64,000 nt of DNA from Gluconobacter cerevisiae (GTDB lineage Bacteria; Pseudomonadota; Alphaproteobacteria; Acetobacterales; Acetobacteraceae): assembly GCF_015244675.1 (NCBI RefSeq), contig NZ_JABCQO010000008.1:82798-146797 (forward strand). The letters run 5' to 3'. Position 1 is the first letter of the stretch. Each line of letters opens with the position of its first letter. The notes under the pieces were generated by a model. That model made no database searches. It was given only the letters and a program-made list of their open reading frames with translations, and was not told where the DNA came from. The translations under genes and the position numbers were made by a program. Below, one piece after another: positions 24,880 through 32,621 of this stretch.

Positions 24880-25601
24880 TGGCATTCCCAAACGTCACGA
24901 TGCCGTCCGTCTGGGATATCCCGGTCGCGGCTGGCGTCCCTGCCCTTCTGGGCCAATCCATCAGCGCGGGCGTGGATGCTTCGGCCTCTACCGCCCTCGC
25001 GGGCGTGGTGGAGAATTACATCACCTCGCAGGCCGCGAAGCAGTGGGGAATATTTGATTCCACGAACACGCAGCTTCTGACGTCCGGGCGCGTGATGGGG
25101 ATCGAGTACGAGAACAGTTACATGGTCTCGGATGCCCCACTGGAAGGCGGCGCTTTCGCGTCCTACAACAAGGTGAAGGTGCCGTATAATGCTCGGGTCA
25201 TCATGGTGTGTGACGGATCTGAAACCGGCTCAGATGGGCTTCTGTCCGCCATTACAAAGCTGATCCCCAATCTGTCGGGCGCGACAGGCCAACACGTCAG
25301 GGCGTCGTTCCTGTCCACGCTTGAAAGCCTTTGCGCGGACACGAACCTCTATTCCGTGGTGACGCCAGAGTTCACGGCGGTGAACGCCAATATCCTTGGC
25401 TATCGCTGGCGGCGCGAGAGTCGGAGCGGTGTGACCATGCTCATGGCGGAAATCATGATCCGGCAGATCCGGAACACTGGCACGGCAGCCTATACGAACA
25501 CAGCCCAGCCCCAGGGCGAGCAGGCCGTCCAGAACGGTACAGTCCAGACCACCACGCCTACCCTGCCCGTTCAAACCTCTGTTCTGGGGGTTACGCTGTG
25601 A
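24879..25601 (+). CDS. Phage baseplate/tail tip protein
   Basis: A 240-residue protein starting at the overlap with the tape measure stop. The middle (VMGIEYENSYMVSDAPLEGG, ASYNKVKVPYNARVIMVCDG) has the strand layout of distal tail or baseplate-ring proteins of Pam3-like myoviruses. The C-terminus is low in complexity and threonine/glutamine-rich. Exact family not certain. Confidence 0.65.
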   Translation: MAFPNVTMPSVWDIPVAAGVPALLGQSISAGVDASASTALAGVVENYITSQAAKQWGIFDSTNTQLLTSGRVMGIEYENSYMVSDAPLEGGAFASYNKVKVPYNARVIMVCDGSETGSDGLLSAITKLIPNLSGATGQHVRASFLSTLESLCADTNLYSVVTPEFTAVNANILGYRWRRESRSGVTMLMAEIMIRQIRNTGTAAYTNTAQPQGEQAVQNGTVQTTTPTLPVQTSVLGVTL

Positions 25602-25900
25602 ACGTCGTTCAGATCCCCCTCGCAGCCACAGCGAGCCAGACCCTCAACGTCGTCCTGAACCAGCAGCTTGTCCGCTTGGACGTCTATCAGCGTTCCACCG
25701 GCCTTTACCTGAACGTCTGGTTGAATGACGTGCAGGTCGTGGCCGGGGCCATCTGCCAGAACCTGAACCCCGTGGTCCATGCGGAGTATCTGGGGATCGG
25801 CGGTGATTTCGTGTTCGTAGATACGCAGGGCAGCGATGATCCGGCCTATGACGGACTGGGCGGCCGGTATGTGCTGACTTTTATGGCGACCGGGACCTGA
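25598..25900 (+). CDS. Baseplate plug protein, Pam3 gp18-like
   Basis: A 100-residue beta protein starting with GTG in the overlap GTGA. The pattern VVQIPLAATASQTLNVVLNQ with QRSTGLYLNVWLNDVQVVAG and GDFVFVDTQGSDDPAYDGLG fits the baseplate plug domain of cyanophage Pam3. It is the last structural gene before an inserted accessory island; baseplate genes resume at 30559. Confidence 0.75.
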   Translation: MNVVQIPLAATASQTLNVVLNQQLVRLDVYQRSTGLYLNVWLNDVQVVAGAICQNLNPVVHAEYLGIGGDFVFVDTQGSDDPAYDGLGGRYVLTFMATGT

Positions 25901-25935
25901 GCACAACACCCGCCCCGGAGTCCGGTCAAACAGGC

Positions 25936-26229
25936 TCAGGCTCTCCGCAACGCCTCGTTGATGCGGGTCTGCCAACCCGGCCCGGTGCTCTTGAACTTCT
26001 CTAGAACGTCCTGATCCAGTCGGAGCGAGACAGAGCGCTTCGTGGCAGCCTTCTGAGGACCGCGAACGCGCCTCGCCTTTGCCAGCGCCGGAGCGACTTC
26101 AACTGCCGGTCTCATGGCCTGAAAGTCAGCCTCAGTCAGTTCAGGGTTATCGCTATCGAGTGCAATGCCCTGATTGATCCGGGCATCTTCCTCGTCAGTC
26201 GGCATGATGATGTTAGTCTTGCTAGACAT
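25936..26229 (-). CDS. brnA: BrnA-type antitoxin
   Basis: A 97-residue protein with a disordered, acidic start and a C-terminal ribbon-helix-helix (SVSLRLDQDVLEKFKSTGPG, WQTRINEALRRA), the layout of BrnA antitoxins, which repress their own promoter and neutralise BrnT. It overlaps the BrnT gene that precedes it. The start at 26229 is decided by position and family length. Confidence 0.85.
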   Translation of the reverse strand: MSSKTNIIMPTDEEDARINQGIALDSDNPELTEADFQAMRPAVEVAPALAKARRVRGPQKAATKRSVSLRLDQDVLEKFKSTGPGWQTRINEALRRA

Positions 26230-26476
26230 AGAGCAATACCTCCCGTTTATTCGCTTTCCGTAAGCTGATGATCCGAACGATCCGGGTTTCAATACTGTAC
26301 ACCAGCACATGAAGACGGTCGCCGATGGGGCCGATCGCAACAAGGCGCGGTTCGTTCGATGAGTGACTGGCCCTGATGAAAGCCGCGTCCCATTCAAAGC
26401 CTTCAGCGATAACGAAATCAACGCCGTGCTTCTCAATGTTGCTCAGGCGCTTCGTTTCGTCCCAGTCGTATCTCAT
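26222..26476 (-). CDS. brnT: BrnT-type toxin
   Basis: An 84-residue protein with the BrnT opening YDWDETKRLSNIEKHGVDF, followed by strands and SLRKANKREVLLY, where the arginine/lysine-rich SxRxAxxxE motif is typical of the ribonuclease site. BrnT is a RelE-fold RNase that stops growth. This leftward pair lies between baseplate genes and faces the late operon, so it is expressed on its own. Confidence 0.85.
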   Translation of the reverse strand: MRYDWDETKRLSNIEKHGVDFVIAEGFEWDAAFIRASHSSNEPRLVAIGPIGDRLHVLVYSIETRIVRIISLRKANKREVLLYV

Positions 26477-26596
26477 GGTTTATTGTATATACGGATAGAC
26501 TGGTGGCGTCAATCTAATTGTAGGTACTATTTGAGGGGATGGCGGTTTTTGCCGCCCCTCCCCGATATGGTTGAGGCATGTCAAATCGGTGGTAAA

Positions 26597-27448
26597 TTAA
26601 GGAAGATATTTAATGACAGAAAGACTTGGAGCAACAATCTGACTACCCGTTATCGAGGTGTATGTCGTCGGAATTCCGCCCATCATTACGGCAGCAGCTC
26701 CATAATGAAGGTGCCCACTTGGATCTGTCACAAAGGTCGCGAACGTCTGATTTACATTGGGCATAGTGTCTACAATCAAAACCGTATTTGTGCTTATCCA
26801 TTGCGGCTGCCCCCATCGAGCCGCTATATTTGCCACATAGCATTTATTTTCAGTAAGATAAGGATCTTGAAAGGCAAGCATTATTGGCACGGTTACGGGT
26901 ACGCCGTGGCAGCGGGCAATGATACCTTGGCCATAGGTGTTAATGCCCTCTTGATAGCGTTCTTGTTCTTCTTTTTTGCGCATATCGGAATATACTAATT
27001 CCGCGGACTGCCCTTGATGGATTTTTTCGGCAATTTTCAAGATTTCGTTACGCTGAATTCCTGAATTCTCGCTTTTGGCCGTCCGAAGATCGGATAGAGA
27101 AACTTTGTTCTGTGCAATTTCTGTAAATATATATTTGTAATCGCTCGCAAGGGCTGATGTCGGAGTGGGTGAATTGTCCATAATTTGACCGACAATTGAC
27201 ACTTCTTCAGCGGTAGTCGCGCCGTTCTGGCGGAACATATTGGCGTCATTTGGGCTGTACCCCAGGTCATGCCACTGTCGTGCGTCGTGATAGGTGAAGC
27301 CTGCGACTTTCCACTCTTCCGGTGAATGGTAATAGGAATCAGACGTATCTTCTTGCGGCCACTGGCTCCATTCGTCGGGCTTGCTGGTATCTAGTTCAGC
27401 ACATCCTGACAGCACTAACGCCGCCATAACGCAAAGACACTTCTTCAT
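26597..27448 (-). CDS. Predicted outer lipoprotein, cassette 2
   Basis: A 283-residue protein with a lipoprotein signal (MKKCLCVMAALVLSGCAELD, lipobox LSGC). The mature part is acidic and aromatic-rich, with SPEEWKVAGFTYHDARQWHD, repeated short helical motifs near residues 45-85, and a strand-rich C-terminal half with two cysteines. I do not recognise it. It sits downstream of a leftward RHH gene in the second immunity cassette. Its leader (CTCCGGCATGTT then GGAGGG) closely matches the leader of the exported protein of cassette 3, which suggests a shared origin and a surface role such as superinfection exclusion. Confidence 0.7.
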   Translation of the reverse strand: MKKCLCVMAALVLSGCAELDTSKPDEWSQWPQEDTSDSYYHSPEEWKVAGFTYHDARQWHDLGYSPNDANMFRQNGATTAEEVSIVGQIMDNSPTPTSALASDYKYIFTEIAQNKVSLSDLRTAKSENSGIQRNEILKIAEKIHQGQSAELVYSDMRKKEEQERYQEGINTYGQGIIARCHGVPVTVPIMLAFQDPYLTENKCYVANIAARWGQPQWISTNTVLIVDTMPNVNQTFATFVTDPSGHLHYGAAAVMMGGIPTTYTSITGSQIVAPSLSVIKYLP

Positions 27449-27503
27449 CCACCCCTCCATTCACACTCCGTAACATGCCGGAGTTTGGGGTGGAGGGGGA
27501 GTC

Positions 27504-27887
27504 CTATTGATCGTCAGAAGCGGCGCGAATTTTCTCAAGGCGTCGCTCAAGTTGCGTTAGACGCATCTCTGAGATCTCAACGGCGTCTTTCGCCGACTGA
27601 TCATCTGGATGATCTTCAAGCCAGATCAGGGCTTCTTCATACATCCCACGCTCTAAAAACAGAGCGTCTTCGATTTGCTGCTCTTCACTGGGGCCGGTGC
27701 GCACCGCTGTGGCGAAGGCGTCGCTTTCTTCAGTGATGATGTCATACATGGGGTCATTGAACGTTCTTGCGAGCCGTTCATTTATCTCGGCGGTCATAGA
27801 ATGGCCGCGCTTTTCCGCCGCCTCTGCCACCTGCCGTTTCAGTGCTTCGGGTATCCGGAGTCGGAAATGAAGATCTTCTCGTGCCAT
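27504..27887 (-). CDS. Arc-like RHH repressor, cassette 2
   Basis: A 127-residue protein with an Arc-type RHH domain (REDLHFRLRIPEALKRQVAE, KRGHSMTAEINERLARTF) and a long acidic helical C-terminal part ending in QLERRLEKIRAASDDQ, probably a coiled coil. Likely represses the antirepressor promoter across the divergent region. Start 27887 was chosen over an upstream ATG because the RHH fold begins there. Confidence 0.75.
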   Translation of the reverse strand: MAREDLHFRLRIPEALKRQVAEAAEKRGHSMTAEINERLARTFNDPMYDIITEESDAFATAVRTGPSEEQQIEDALFLERGMYEEALIWLEDHPDDQSAKDAVEISEMRLTQLERRLEKIRAASDDQ

Positions 27888-27988
27888 GCCCCACACGATG
27901 CCACACATTTCGCTTGACCGATATGCCGCACGCCTGATAGCGGTGTGTCTGCCACACCAAATGACACACGGGTGTGGCAGGAGGTAAA
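27888..27988. promoter_or_regulatory. immI-like control region, cassette 2
   Basis: Repeats of one type, TGCCACAC/GTGTGGCA, fill this divergent region: TGCCACACA (27899-27907), GGTGTG-TCTGC-CACACC (27942-27958), and CACAC-GG-GTGTG (27965-27976) inside GGTGTGGCA (27971-27979). The last one abuts the GGAGG of the RHH gene at 27989. A TTGACC at 27915-27920 could be a rightward -35. The motif differs fully from the operators of cassettes 1 and 3, so each cassette has its own specificity. Confidence 0.65.
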
Positions 27989-28195
27989 ATGCAAGTTCGA
28001 GAATGGTCGCAGTTCAGGATGAGGCTCCCGCCTGATCTGCATATGGCCCTGAAGCTGAGCGCCGTCAGGAACCGCAGAACACTCAATGCGGAGTTCGTGT
28101 TTGCCCTCGAAGGCTACGCAGCAACAATTTCGGAAACAGAAAAGGCGTCGGACCAGCCTGCAAGCAATCCCGACGCCTCAACCACCACCCTCTGA
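27989..28195 (+). CDS. Second RHH protein, cassette 2
   Basis: A 68-residue protein with an RHH core (EWSQFRMRLPPDLHMALKLS, RRTLNAEFVFALEGYA) and a flexible tail. GGAGG precedes ATG 27989. It is the first gene of the rightward antirepressor operon, so it is in the place of P22 arc, while the leftward RHH gene is in the place of mnt. Confidence 0.75.
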   Translation: MQVREWSQFRMRLPPDLHMALKLSAVRNRRTLNAEFVFALEGYAATISETEKASDQPASNPDASTTTL

Positions 28196-28208
28196 AAAGG
28201 AAATGGCC

Positions 28209-28460
28209 ATGAGCCACATTATCACATTGGGCATCACGCCCGCAATGATTCCGGGTATCCGCAAGGCTGCTGAGATCTGCGAGGAATACGGCGAAGAAAA
28301 TTTGAGCATCGCTCACGATGACATAAGGCGCGTATGCGCCAAGAAAGAGCGTTCGGAAGCCGATTTCGACCGTTCGGATATGCACGGAGTGCGGTATCAT
28401 GCCGGCAAAGAAATGGCGTCCCTTCTGCGCAACCTCATTCGCGAAGGAGATGCAGCATGA
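28209..28460 (+). CDS. Hypothetical antirepressor-operon protein
   Basis: An 83-residue acidic helical protein between the RHH and antirepressor genes. ATG 28209 has AGGAA at a better distance than ATG 28203. Its stop overlaps the antirepressor ATG (ATGA). No family recognised. Confidence 0.55.
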   Translation: MSHIITLGITPAMIPGIRKAAEICEEYGEENLSIAHDDIRRVCAKKERSEADFDRSDMHGVRYHAGKEMASLLRNLIREGDAA

Positions 28461-29344
28461 GCAATGCAATCATTTCCTTCAATTTTGAGGGTGTGCAGGT
28501 TCAAGCCGTAAACCGAAATGGCGACGCATGGTTTGTCGGTATGGAGGTAACGGCCGCTCTTGGATACGCCGATACCGATCAGGCTATCCGAAACCACTGC
28601 AAAGCCGCAGAAAACCTTAAACCCGTTGAATTGACGGGTTTGGGAATAAGCGCCAAATCGCCGCGCGGACTCAAGCTCATCCCTGAACGCGATTTGTATC
28701 GCTTAGTGATGAATTCCCAGAAGCCGACGGCTATTGCCTTCGAGGAGAAGGTGGTGGGAGAGATCCTTCCTTCCATTCGCAAGACTGGCGGCTACATCGC
28801 GGCAGCTAAGGAAGAGACTCCGGAAGAGTTGGCGCTTCGGGCCGTGACGGTTCTGCAGGCTGCGCTAGAGCGTCAAAGGGAAGAGAGTCGCCTTGAGATC
28901 GAACGTCAAAAGGCATTGATTGACGAAACCGCCCCCAAGGCTGCGGCACTAGATCGGATCAGTGCGTCAGGCGGCGAGTTTGGTCTGACCGAAACGGCAA
29001 AAATGATTCAGGTGAAGCCGGGGAAATTCTTTGACTGGCTAGATCAGAACCGTTGCCGGTACAGTAAGGGTAAGGCCAAGATGGCCTATCAAGAGCGCAT
29101 TGATGCCGGATATCTTAAAAACCGGGCGAACCCTTACATCGACGCGAATGGTGAGCCGCAGGTTGGGAATACCATCAAGGTTACAGCCAAGGGGCTGGCA
29201 TGGTTCGCCAGAATGGTTCCGGACGCTGAACTTGACCCGGTCTATGCGCACCTTGCGGAGAACGAAGCCAAGACCGGCCTTCGCAATCTGGCTGAAAAGG
29301 TCGGTAAGCCCCCTTTCGCCAAATCCCCGGAGCCAGTGTCATGA
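28457..29344 (+). CDS. ant: Phage antirepressor 2, BRO-N plus KilAC
   Basis: A 295-residue protein with an N-terminal BRO domain (ISFNFEGVQVQAVNRNGDAW, GMEVTAALGYADTDQAIRNH, LIPERDLYRLVMNSQKPTA), a helical linker (~115-165) and a C-terminal KilAC domain (~185-280, FGLTETAKMIQVKPGKFFDW). It begins in the overlap with the previous stop and is followed by an overlapping 112-residue gene, the same order as in cassettes 1 and 3. The KilAC half is related to, but clearly different from, that of antirepressors 1 and 3. An 8-bp-arm inverted repeat (AAACCCGT/ACGGGTTT) lies at 28619-28641. Confidence 0.85.
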   Translation: MSNAIISFNFEGVQVQAVNRNGDAWFVGMEVTAALGYADTDQAIRNHCKAAENLKPVELTGLGISAKSPRGLKLIPERDLYRLVMNSQKPTAIAFEEKVVGEILPSIRKTGGYIAAAKEETPEELALRAVTVLQAALERQREESRLEIERQKALIDETAPKAAALDRISASGGEFGLTETAKMIQVKPGKFFDWLDQNRCRYSKGKAKMAYQERIDAGYLKNRANPYIDANGEPQVGNTIKVTAKGLAWFARMVPDAELDPVYAHLAENEAKTGLRNLAEKVGKPPFAKSPEPVS

Positions 29345-29679
29345 CCTATGTTCCGCTGGCAACGGCGGAACGTCAGGAACAGGCCGCAAGAGCGCGTGTG
29401 CAACTCATCACCTCTGACGCCATGCTGATCAACGAGATGAACCGTTGGACGGCTCTCCGCTACAACGGCATCCCGGCAGATCAGGCAGCGGCGGATCTTT
29501 GGTATGAGATTGAGGGTTACCAGCCGAAAACAGAGCGTGCCAAAGCCGCTAAAGCTCAGTTCCTTCGACAGTTCCCCTATGTCGCACTCAAGCGGAGCGA
29601 GTTTGAAGAACGCCTTAATAAAGCTGCTGAAGCCTTCGAGCGCCGGAATGAGCGCGTAGGAGCGAAACTCTGCGCCTGA
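29341..29679 (+). CDS. Antirepressor-linked hypothetical protein, cassette 2
   Basis: A 112-residue helical protein whose ATG overlaps the antirepressor stop (TCATGA). It occupies the same place as the 116-residue proteins of cassettes 1 and 3 but has a different sequence. The C-terminus is charged (EERLNKAAEAFERRNERVG). Function unknown. Confidence 0.55.
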   Translation: MTYVPLATAERQEQAARARVQLITSDAMLINEMNRWTALRYNGIPADQAAADLWYEIEGYQPKTERAKAAKAQFLRQFPYVALKRSEFEERLNKAAEAFERRNERVGAKLCA

Positions 29680-29684
29680 CTACG

Positions 29685-29710
29685 GAGCCGCCCTTCGGGG
29701 CGGTTTTTTT
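29685..29710 (+). terminator. Cassette 2 terminator
   Basis: GAGCCGCCC-TTCG-GGGCGG followed by seven T. The flank GCGCCTGACTACGGAG (29672-29687) also occurs at 42600-42615 and, with one change, in reverse orientation before the cassette 1 terminator. Confidence 0.88.
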
Positions 29711-29778
29711 AGCTTCATGGTATTGACAGAGGTGAAAGGCCCATTGACTGACTGCGTAAAATACGCATATAAGCTCAT

Positions 29779-30159
29779 ATGTCCGGACCTTGCTCAAACC
29801 ACGCCGTAGCTGAACTACACGCCTTCAGACGAGCGGCATTCGATGCGGGGATGACAGAAGACGACATCAGCGAGGTCGTGACGATCGTGTCTCAAGACCC
29901 GCATGCTGGTGTTGTGATTAAGGGGACTGGAGGATGTCGCAAACTCCGTATTGCCGGCAAGGGCAGAGGAAAAAGCGGCGGGTACCGGACCATAACATTC
30001 TTCGGGGGTGATGAACTGCCTGTTTTTCTGATCACTGTTTTTTCCAAAGGTGAAAAAGTGAATCTTAGTCAAAAAGAGCGAAATGCCCTCGTGGGTATGA
30101 CGCGGCAGATCATCACAGCGTATGAAATGAAGATTATAAGAATAGGAACCGGAACATGA
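29779..30159 (+). CDS. RelE/HigB-like toxin
   Basis: A 126-residue protein of the RelE/ParE superfamily: a helical first third, then strands (GTGGCRKLRIAGKGRGKSGG YRTITFF split across two strands) and a C-terminal helix (QKERNALVGMTRQIITAYE). The YRTITFF-like strand and basic residues are typical of mRNA-cutting HigB toxins. It overlaps the HTH antitoxin gene (ATGA) in the toxin-first order common for HigBA. Confidence 0.8.
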   Translation: MSGPCSNHAVAELHAFRRAAFDAGMTEDDISEVVTIVSQDPHAGVVIKGTGGCRKLRIAGKGRGKSGGYRTITFFGGDELPVFLITVFSKGEKVNLSQKERNALVGMTRQIITAYEMKIIRIGTGT

Positions 30160-30482
30160 GCAAAAGCGCGTTTGATAAAATCGCCGCAGGCCTAGACGAG
30201 GCCATTGCTATTGCAGAAGGCACAATGGAGCCGGCGCAACTGCATGTTCCGGCTGAAATCGACGTTAAGGCAATCCGTAATAAGGTAGGCATGACACAAG
30301 AGGCATTTGCTTCCGCCTTCTGTTTTACGGTCCACCAAATTCGTCAATGGGAACAGGGACGGGTCCGCCCGCTAGGAGCGATGCGCGCCTATCTGATGTT
30401 TATCGATAAGTTTCCGCGAGAAGTGAAAGCGAGCCTCGTGACGTCTGTAGATGATGTGACGCCTGCGCGGAGAGCTGGATAA
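30156..30482 (+). CDS. HigA-like HTH antitoxin
   Basis: A 108-residue protein with the XRE helix-turn-helix (VGMTQEAFASAFCFTVHQIR QWE, residues ~48-70), typical for antitoxins placed after HigB/RelE toxins. It would repress the pair and bind the toxin. The operon ends at the terminator that marks the end of the accessory island. Confidence 0.82.
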   Translation: MSKSAFDKIAAGLDEAIAIAEGTMEPAQLHVPAEIDVKAIRNKVGMTQEAFASAFCFTVHQIRQWEQGRVRPLGAMRAYLMFIDKFPREVKASLVTSVDDVTPARRAG

Positions 30483-30511
30483 ATTATCCCTTCTCCAATG
30501 AGGCATTACCA

Positions 30512-30540
30512 GCCGCCCCTCACCGGGCGGCTTTTTTATT
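30512..30540 (+). terminator. Island-end terminator, copy A
   Basis: AGCCGCCC-CTCACC-GGGCGGCT followed by six T. A 31-base stretch from 30512 is identical to 42652-42682, where cassette 3 ends. At both sites phage structural or late genes restart right after it. Confidence 0.88.
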
Positions 30541-30558
30541 GCCTGAAAGGATCGCCGC

Positions 30559-31557
30559 ATGAGTGAAACAACCACGGTCACAGCCTCGCGCCGCAAACCG
30601 AGCTTCACCAAGAAGCAGATTGACGTGTCCTTCACTGTTCCAACCGGGTCCATTGGACCGGGTAGCACGGCGGACAAGGTCACCCTCTCAGGGCTTCGTG
30701 TGCGGGCGACCGTGACGAACGCGGGGATGTTTACTGGAGCCCAGCTTTCCCTTCGGGTCGAGGGCATGACGCTCGCCATGATGAACCGGCTTTCAGTAGT
30801 CATTGCGATGACGAACACCACAAACCAGACGAACACCCGCTTCTCTGGCGCGACGGTCCAGGTGCAGGCAGGGGACGCGGGCAGCACGCTCTCGACGGTT
30901 TTCCTTGGCGACATTGCGGAAGCCTTCGTGGACTTCTCCGGCGCTCCGTCTGTGGCTTTTCAGGTGCTGGCTTATGACACCCTTCAGATGAAGGTAAAGC
31001 CATGCCCTCCCACAACGTATGATAAGCCAACCCCAGCGGCGACCATCTTCAGCGAACTGGCGGCAAAGGCCGGGCTTACCTTTGCAAACCACGGTGTAAA
31101 CCAGACGATCAATTCGTTTTATGAGGCGGGCGACCTCATGAAGCAGATCGACAAGCTGGCGCACAGCATCCATGCAGTCTATCGCATCGATACAGTGACC
31201 GGGATGCTGCATGTCTGGGGAAAATCAAGCGACGGGACGCAGCAGAAAACCACGGTGAAACTGAGCAAATCAACCGGGTTGGTTGGGTACGCCGCCTACA
31301 ATCAGAACGGCATCGGCGTGACGGCGTTCTTCAATCCGGCGCTCCAGTACATGATCCCATTCCAGCTTGTGAGCGAGTACCTGCCTGAAGGCTGGGTCAA
31401 TAACCAGATGGGGCAGAGCATCCCGCAAATGCCATCCTCGGGCCTGTGGAAGCCGACAATGGTCACGCATGACCTCGCATCCGAACTCCCAAACGGCCCG
31501 TGGTTCACGCAGATGACAGCGATCCGCGCTGACGTTCCCCAAGCAAAGGCGTACTGA
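30559..31557 (+). CDS. Baseplate hub protein
   Basis: A 332-residue protein with the two-domain look of gp27/gp44-type hubs: an N-terminal strand domain (KKQIDVSFTVPTGSIGPGST), then AEAFVDFSGAPSVAFQVLAY, and a lysin-like/insert region (YDKPTPAATIFSELAAKAGL). It is the first structural gene after the accessory island and ends at the start of the spike gene (ATG overlap). Confidence 0.7.
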   Translation: MSETTTVTASRRKPSFTKKQIDVSFTVPTGSIGPGSTADKVTLSGLRVRATVTNAGMFTGAQLSLRVEGMTLAMMNRLSVVIAMTNTTNQTNTRFSGATVQVQAGDAGSTLSTVFLGDIAEAFVDFSGAPSVAFQVLAYDTLQMKVKPCPPTTYDKPTPAATIFSELAAKAGLTFANHGVNQTINSFYEAGDLMKQIDKLAHSIHAVYRIDTVTGMLHVWGKSSDGTQQKTTVKLSKSTGLVGYAAYNQNGIGVTAFFNPALQYMIPFQLVSEYLPEGWVNNQMGQSIPQMPSSGLWKPTMVTHDLASELPNGPWFTQMTAIRADVPQAKAY

Positions 31558-32195
31558 TGTCCGGCTCTACTTCATCCTTCGTCGGCATCACGCAGGGGAA
31601 TACCGACGGAAGCGCGATCGACGCGACTGTACGGCGCAATCTGTCCGACATGGGCACCAACGTCCTAGTTCAGGTGTCCGCCGTACACGCCGGAGACGGC
31701 ATCGTCGGTACTGTGGACGTCGCGCCGATGGTTCACCAGCAGACCAGTGACGGAACAGCGGTCCCGCATGGCACGATCTATGGCGTTCCATATCTTCGCA
31801 TTCAGGGTGGGGCCTGCGCGGTCATCGTTGATCCGGTAGCCGGTGACATCGGGTACATAATCATCTCCGGTCGCGACCAGTCGAACGTGGTCGCAACCCG
31901 CGCCCCTGCCCTGCCCGGCAGCTTTCGGCAGCACTCCATGGCGGATTGCGTCTATGTGGGCGGGTTCCTGAACGAGGCTCCGGCGCATTACGTCCAGATC
32001 ACCACGGACGGCGTCCGAATTGTCACAACCGGCAAGGTCACGGTGCAGGCGTCCGAAATGGACGTGAACTGCAATTTGAATGTGGCAGGCTCGATCAAGG
32101 CAACTGGCGATGTGAAGGCTGGATCTGTGTCGCTGGAAAGCCACCTTCACGGCGGGGTTCAGTCCGGATCAGGGAAGACTTCCGCTCCGGAATAG
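31557..32195 (+). CDS. Gp138-type membrane-puncturing spike
   Basis: A 212-residue protein with an OB-like N-terminal domain (Gp138 type), a beta-helical shaft with regular V/T repeats (~135-190) and a tip with HLHGGVQSGSG. The paired histidines are the expected iron-binding apex of contractile-tail spikes. It follows the hub directly, as in P2 and Mu. It pierces the outer membrane on contraction. Confidence 0.85.
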   Translation: MSGSTSSFVGITQGNTDGSAIDATVRRNLSDMGTNVLVQVSAVHAGDGIVGTVDVAPMVHQQTSDGTAVPHGTIYGVPYLRIQGGACAVIVDPVAGDIGYIIISGRDQSNVVATRAPALPGSFRQHSMADCVYVGGFLNEAPAHYVQITTDGVRIVTTGKVTVQASEMDVNCNLNVAGSIKATGDVKAGSVSLESHLHGGVQSGSGKTSAPE

Positions 32196-32267
32196 TCTTG
32201 TACTTGCCAGCAGACTAAACTACTGTCCGAATAAATCCCCACACAAGCGCGTTGCGCGGGATACCCC

Positions 32268-32621
32268 ATGAAATCGCTACTTCTCGACCGCTCGACGTGG
32301 GGCCTTGCCCTCGACGCGAATGGCAATCTTGCTGTCTGCACAGAGCCGTATTCCGTCATTCAGGACGTAGCATGTGCCGTCCGAACATGGCTGGGAGAGT
32401 GCTGGTACGATACCAGCCTGGGCCTTCCTTACGATAGCGGCATTTTTGATGGCGCATCGTCCATTCCCCTTCTGCGCTCCCAAGCCGAACAGGCCGCAAT
32501 GACCGTTCCGGGTGTAGCGGCGGCGCAATGTGCCCTGTTTGGTCCGCGCGCTGATCGATCAGTCGGCGGCATGATTGCCGTGACCCTTACGACAGGAGAG
32601 ACGCAGAGTGTCCAGTTCTGA
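32268..32621 (+). CDS. Baseplate wedge protein, gp25-like
   Basis: A 117-residue protein with the DGNLAV-type strand, DVACAVRTWLGECWYDTSLG, and VPGVAAAQCALFG, the usual order for the small wedge protein before baseplate J. Its last bases overlap the J gene. Confidence 0.72.
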   Translation: MKSLLLDRSTWGLALDANGNLAVCTEPYSVIQDVACAVRTWLGECWYDTSLGLPYDSGIFDGASSIPLLRSQAEQAAMTVPGVAAAQCALFGPRADRSVGGMIAVTLTTGETQSVQF

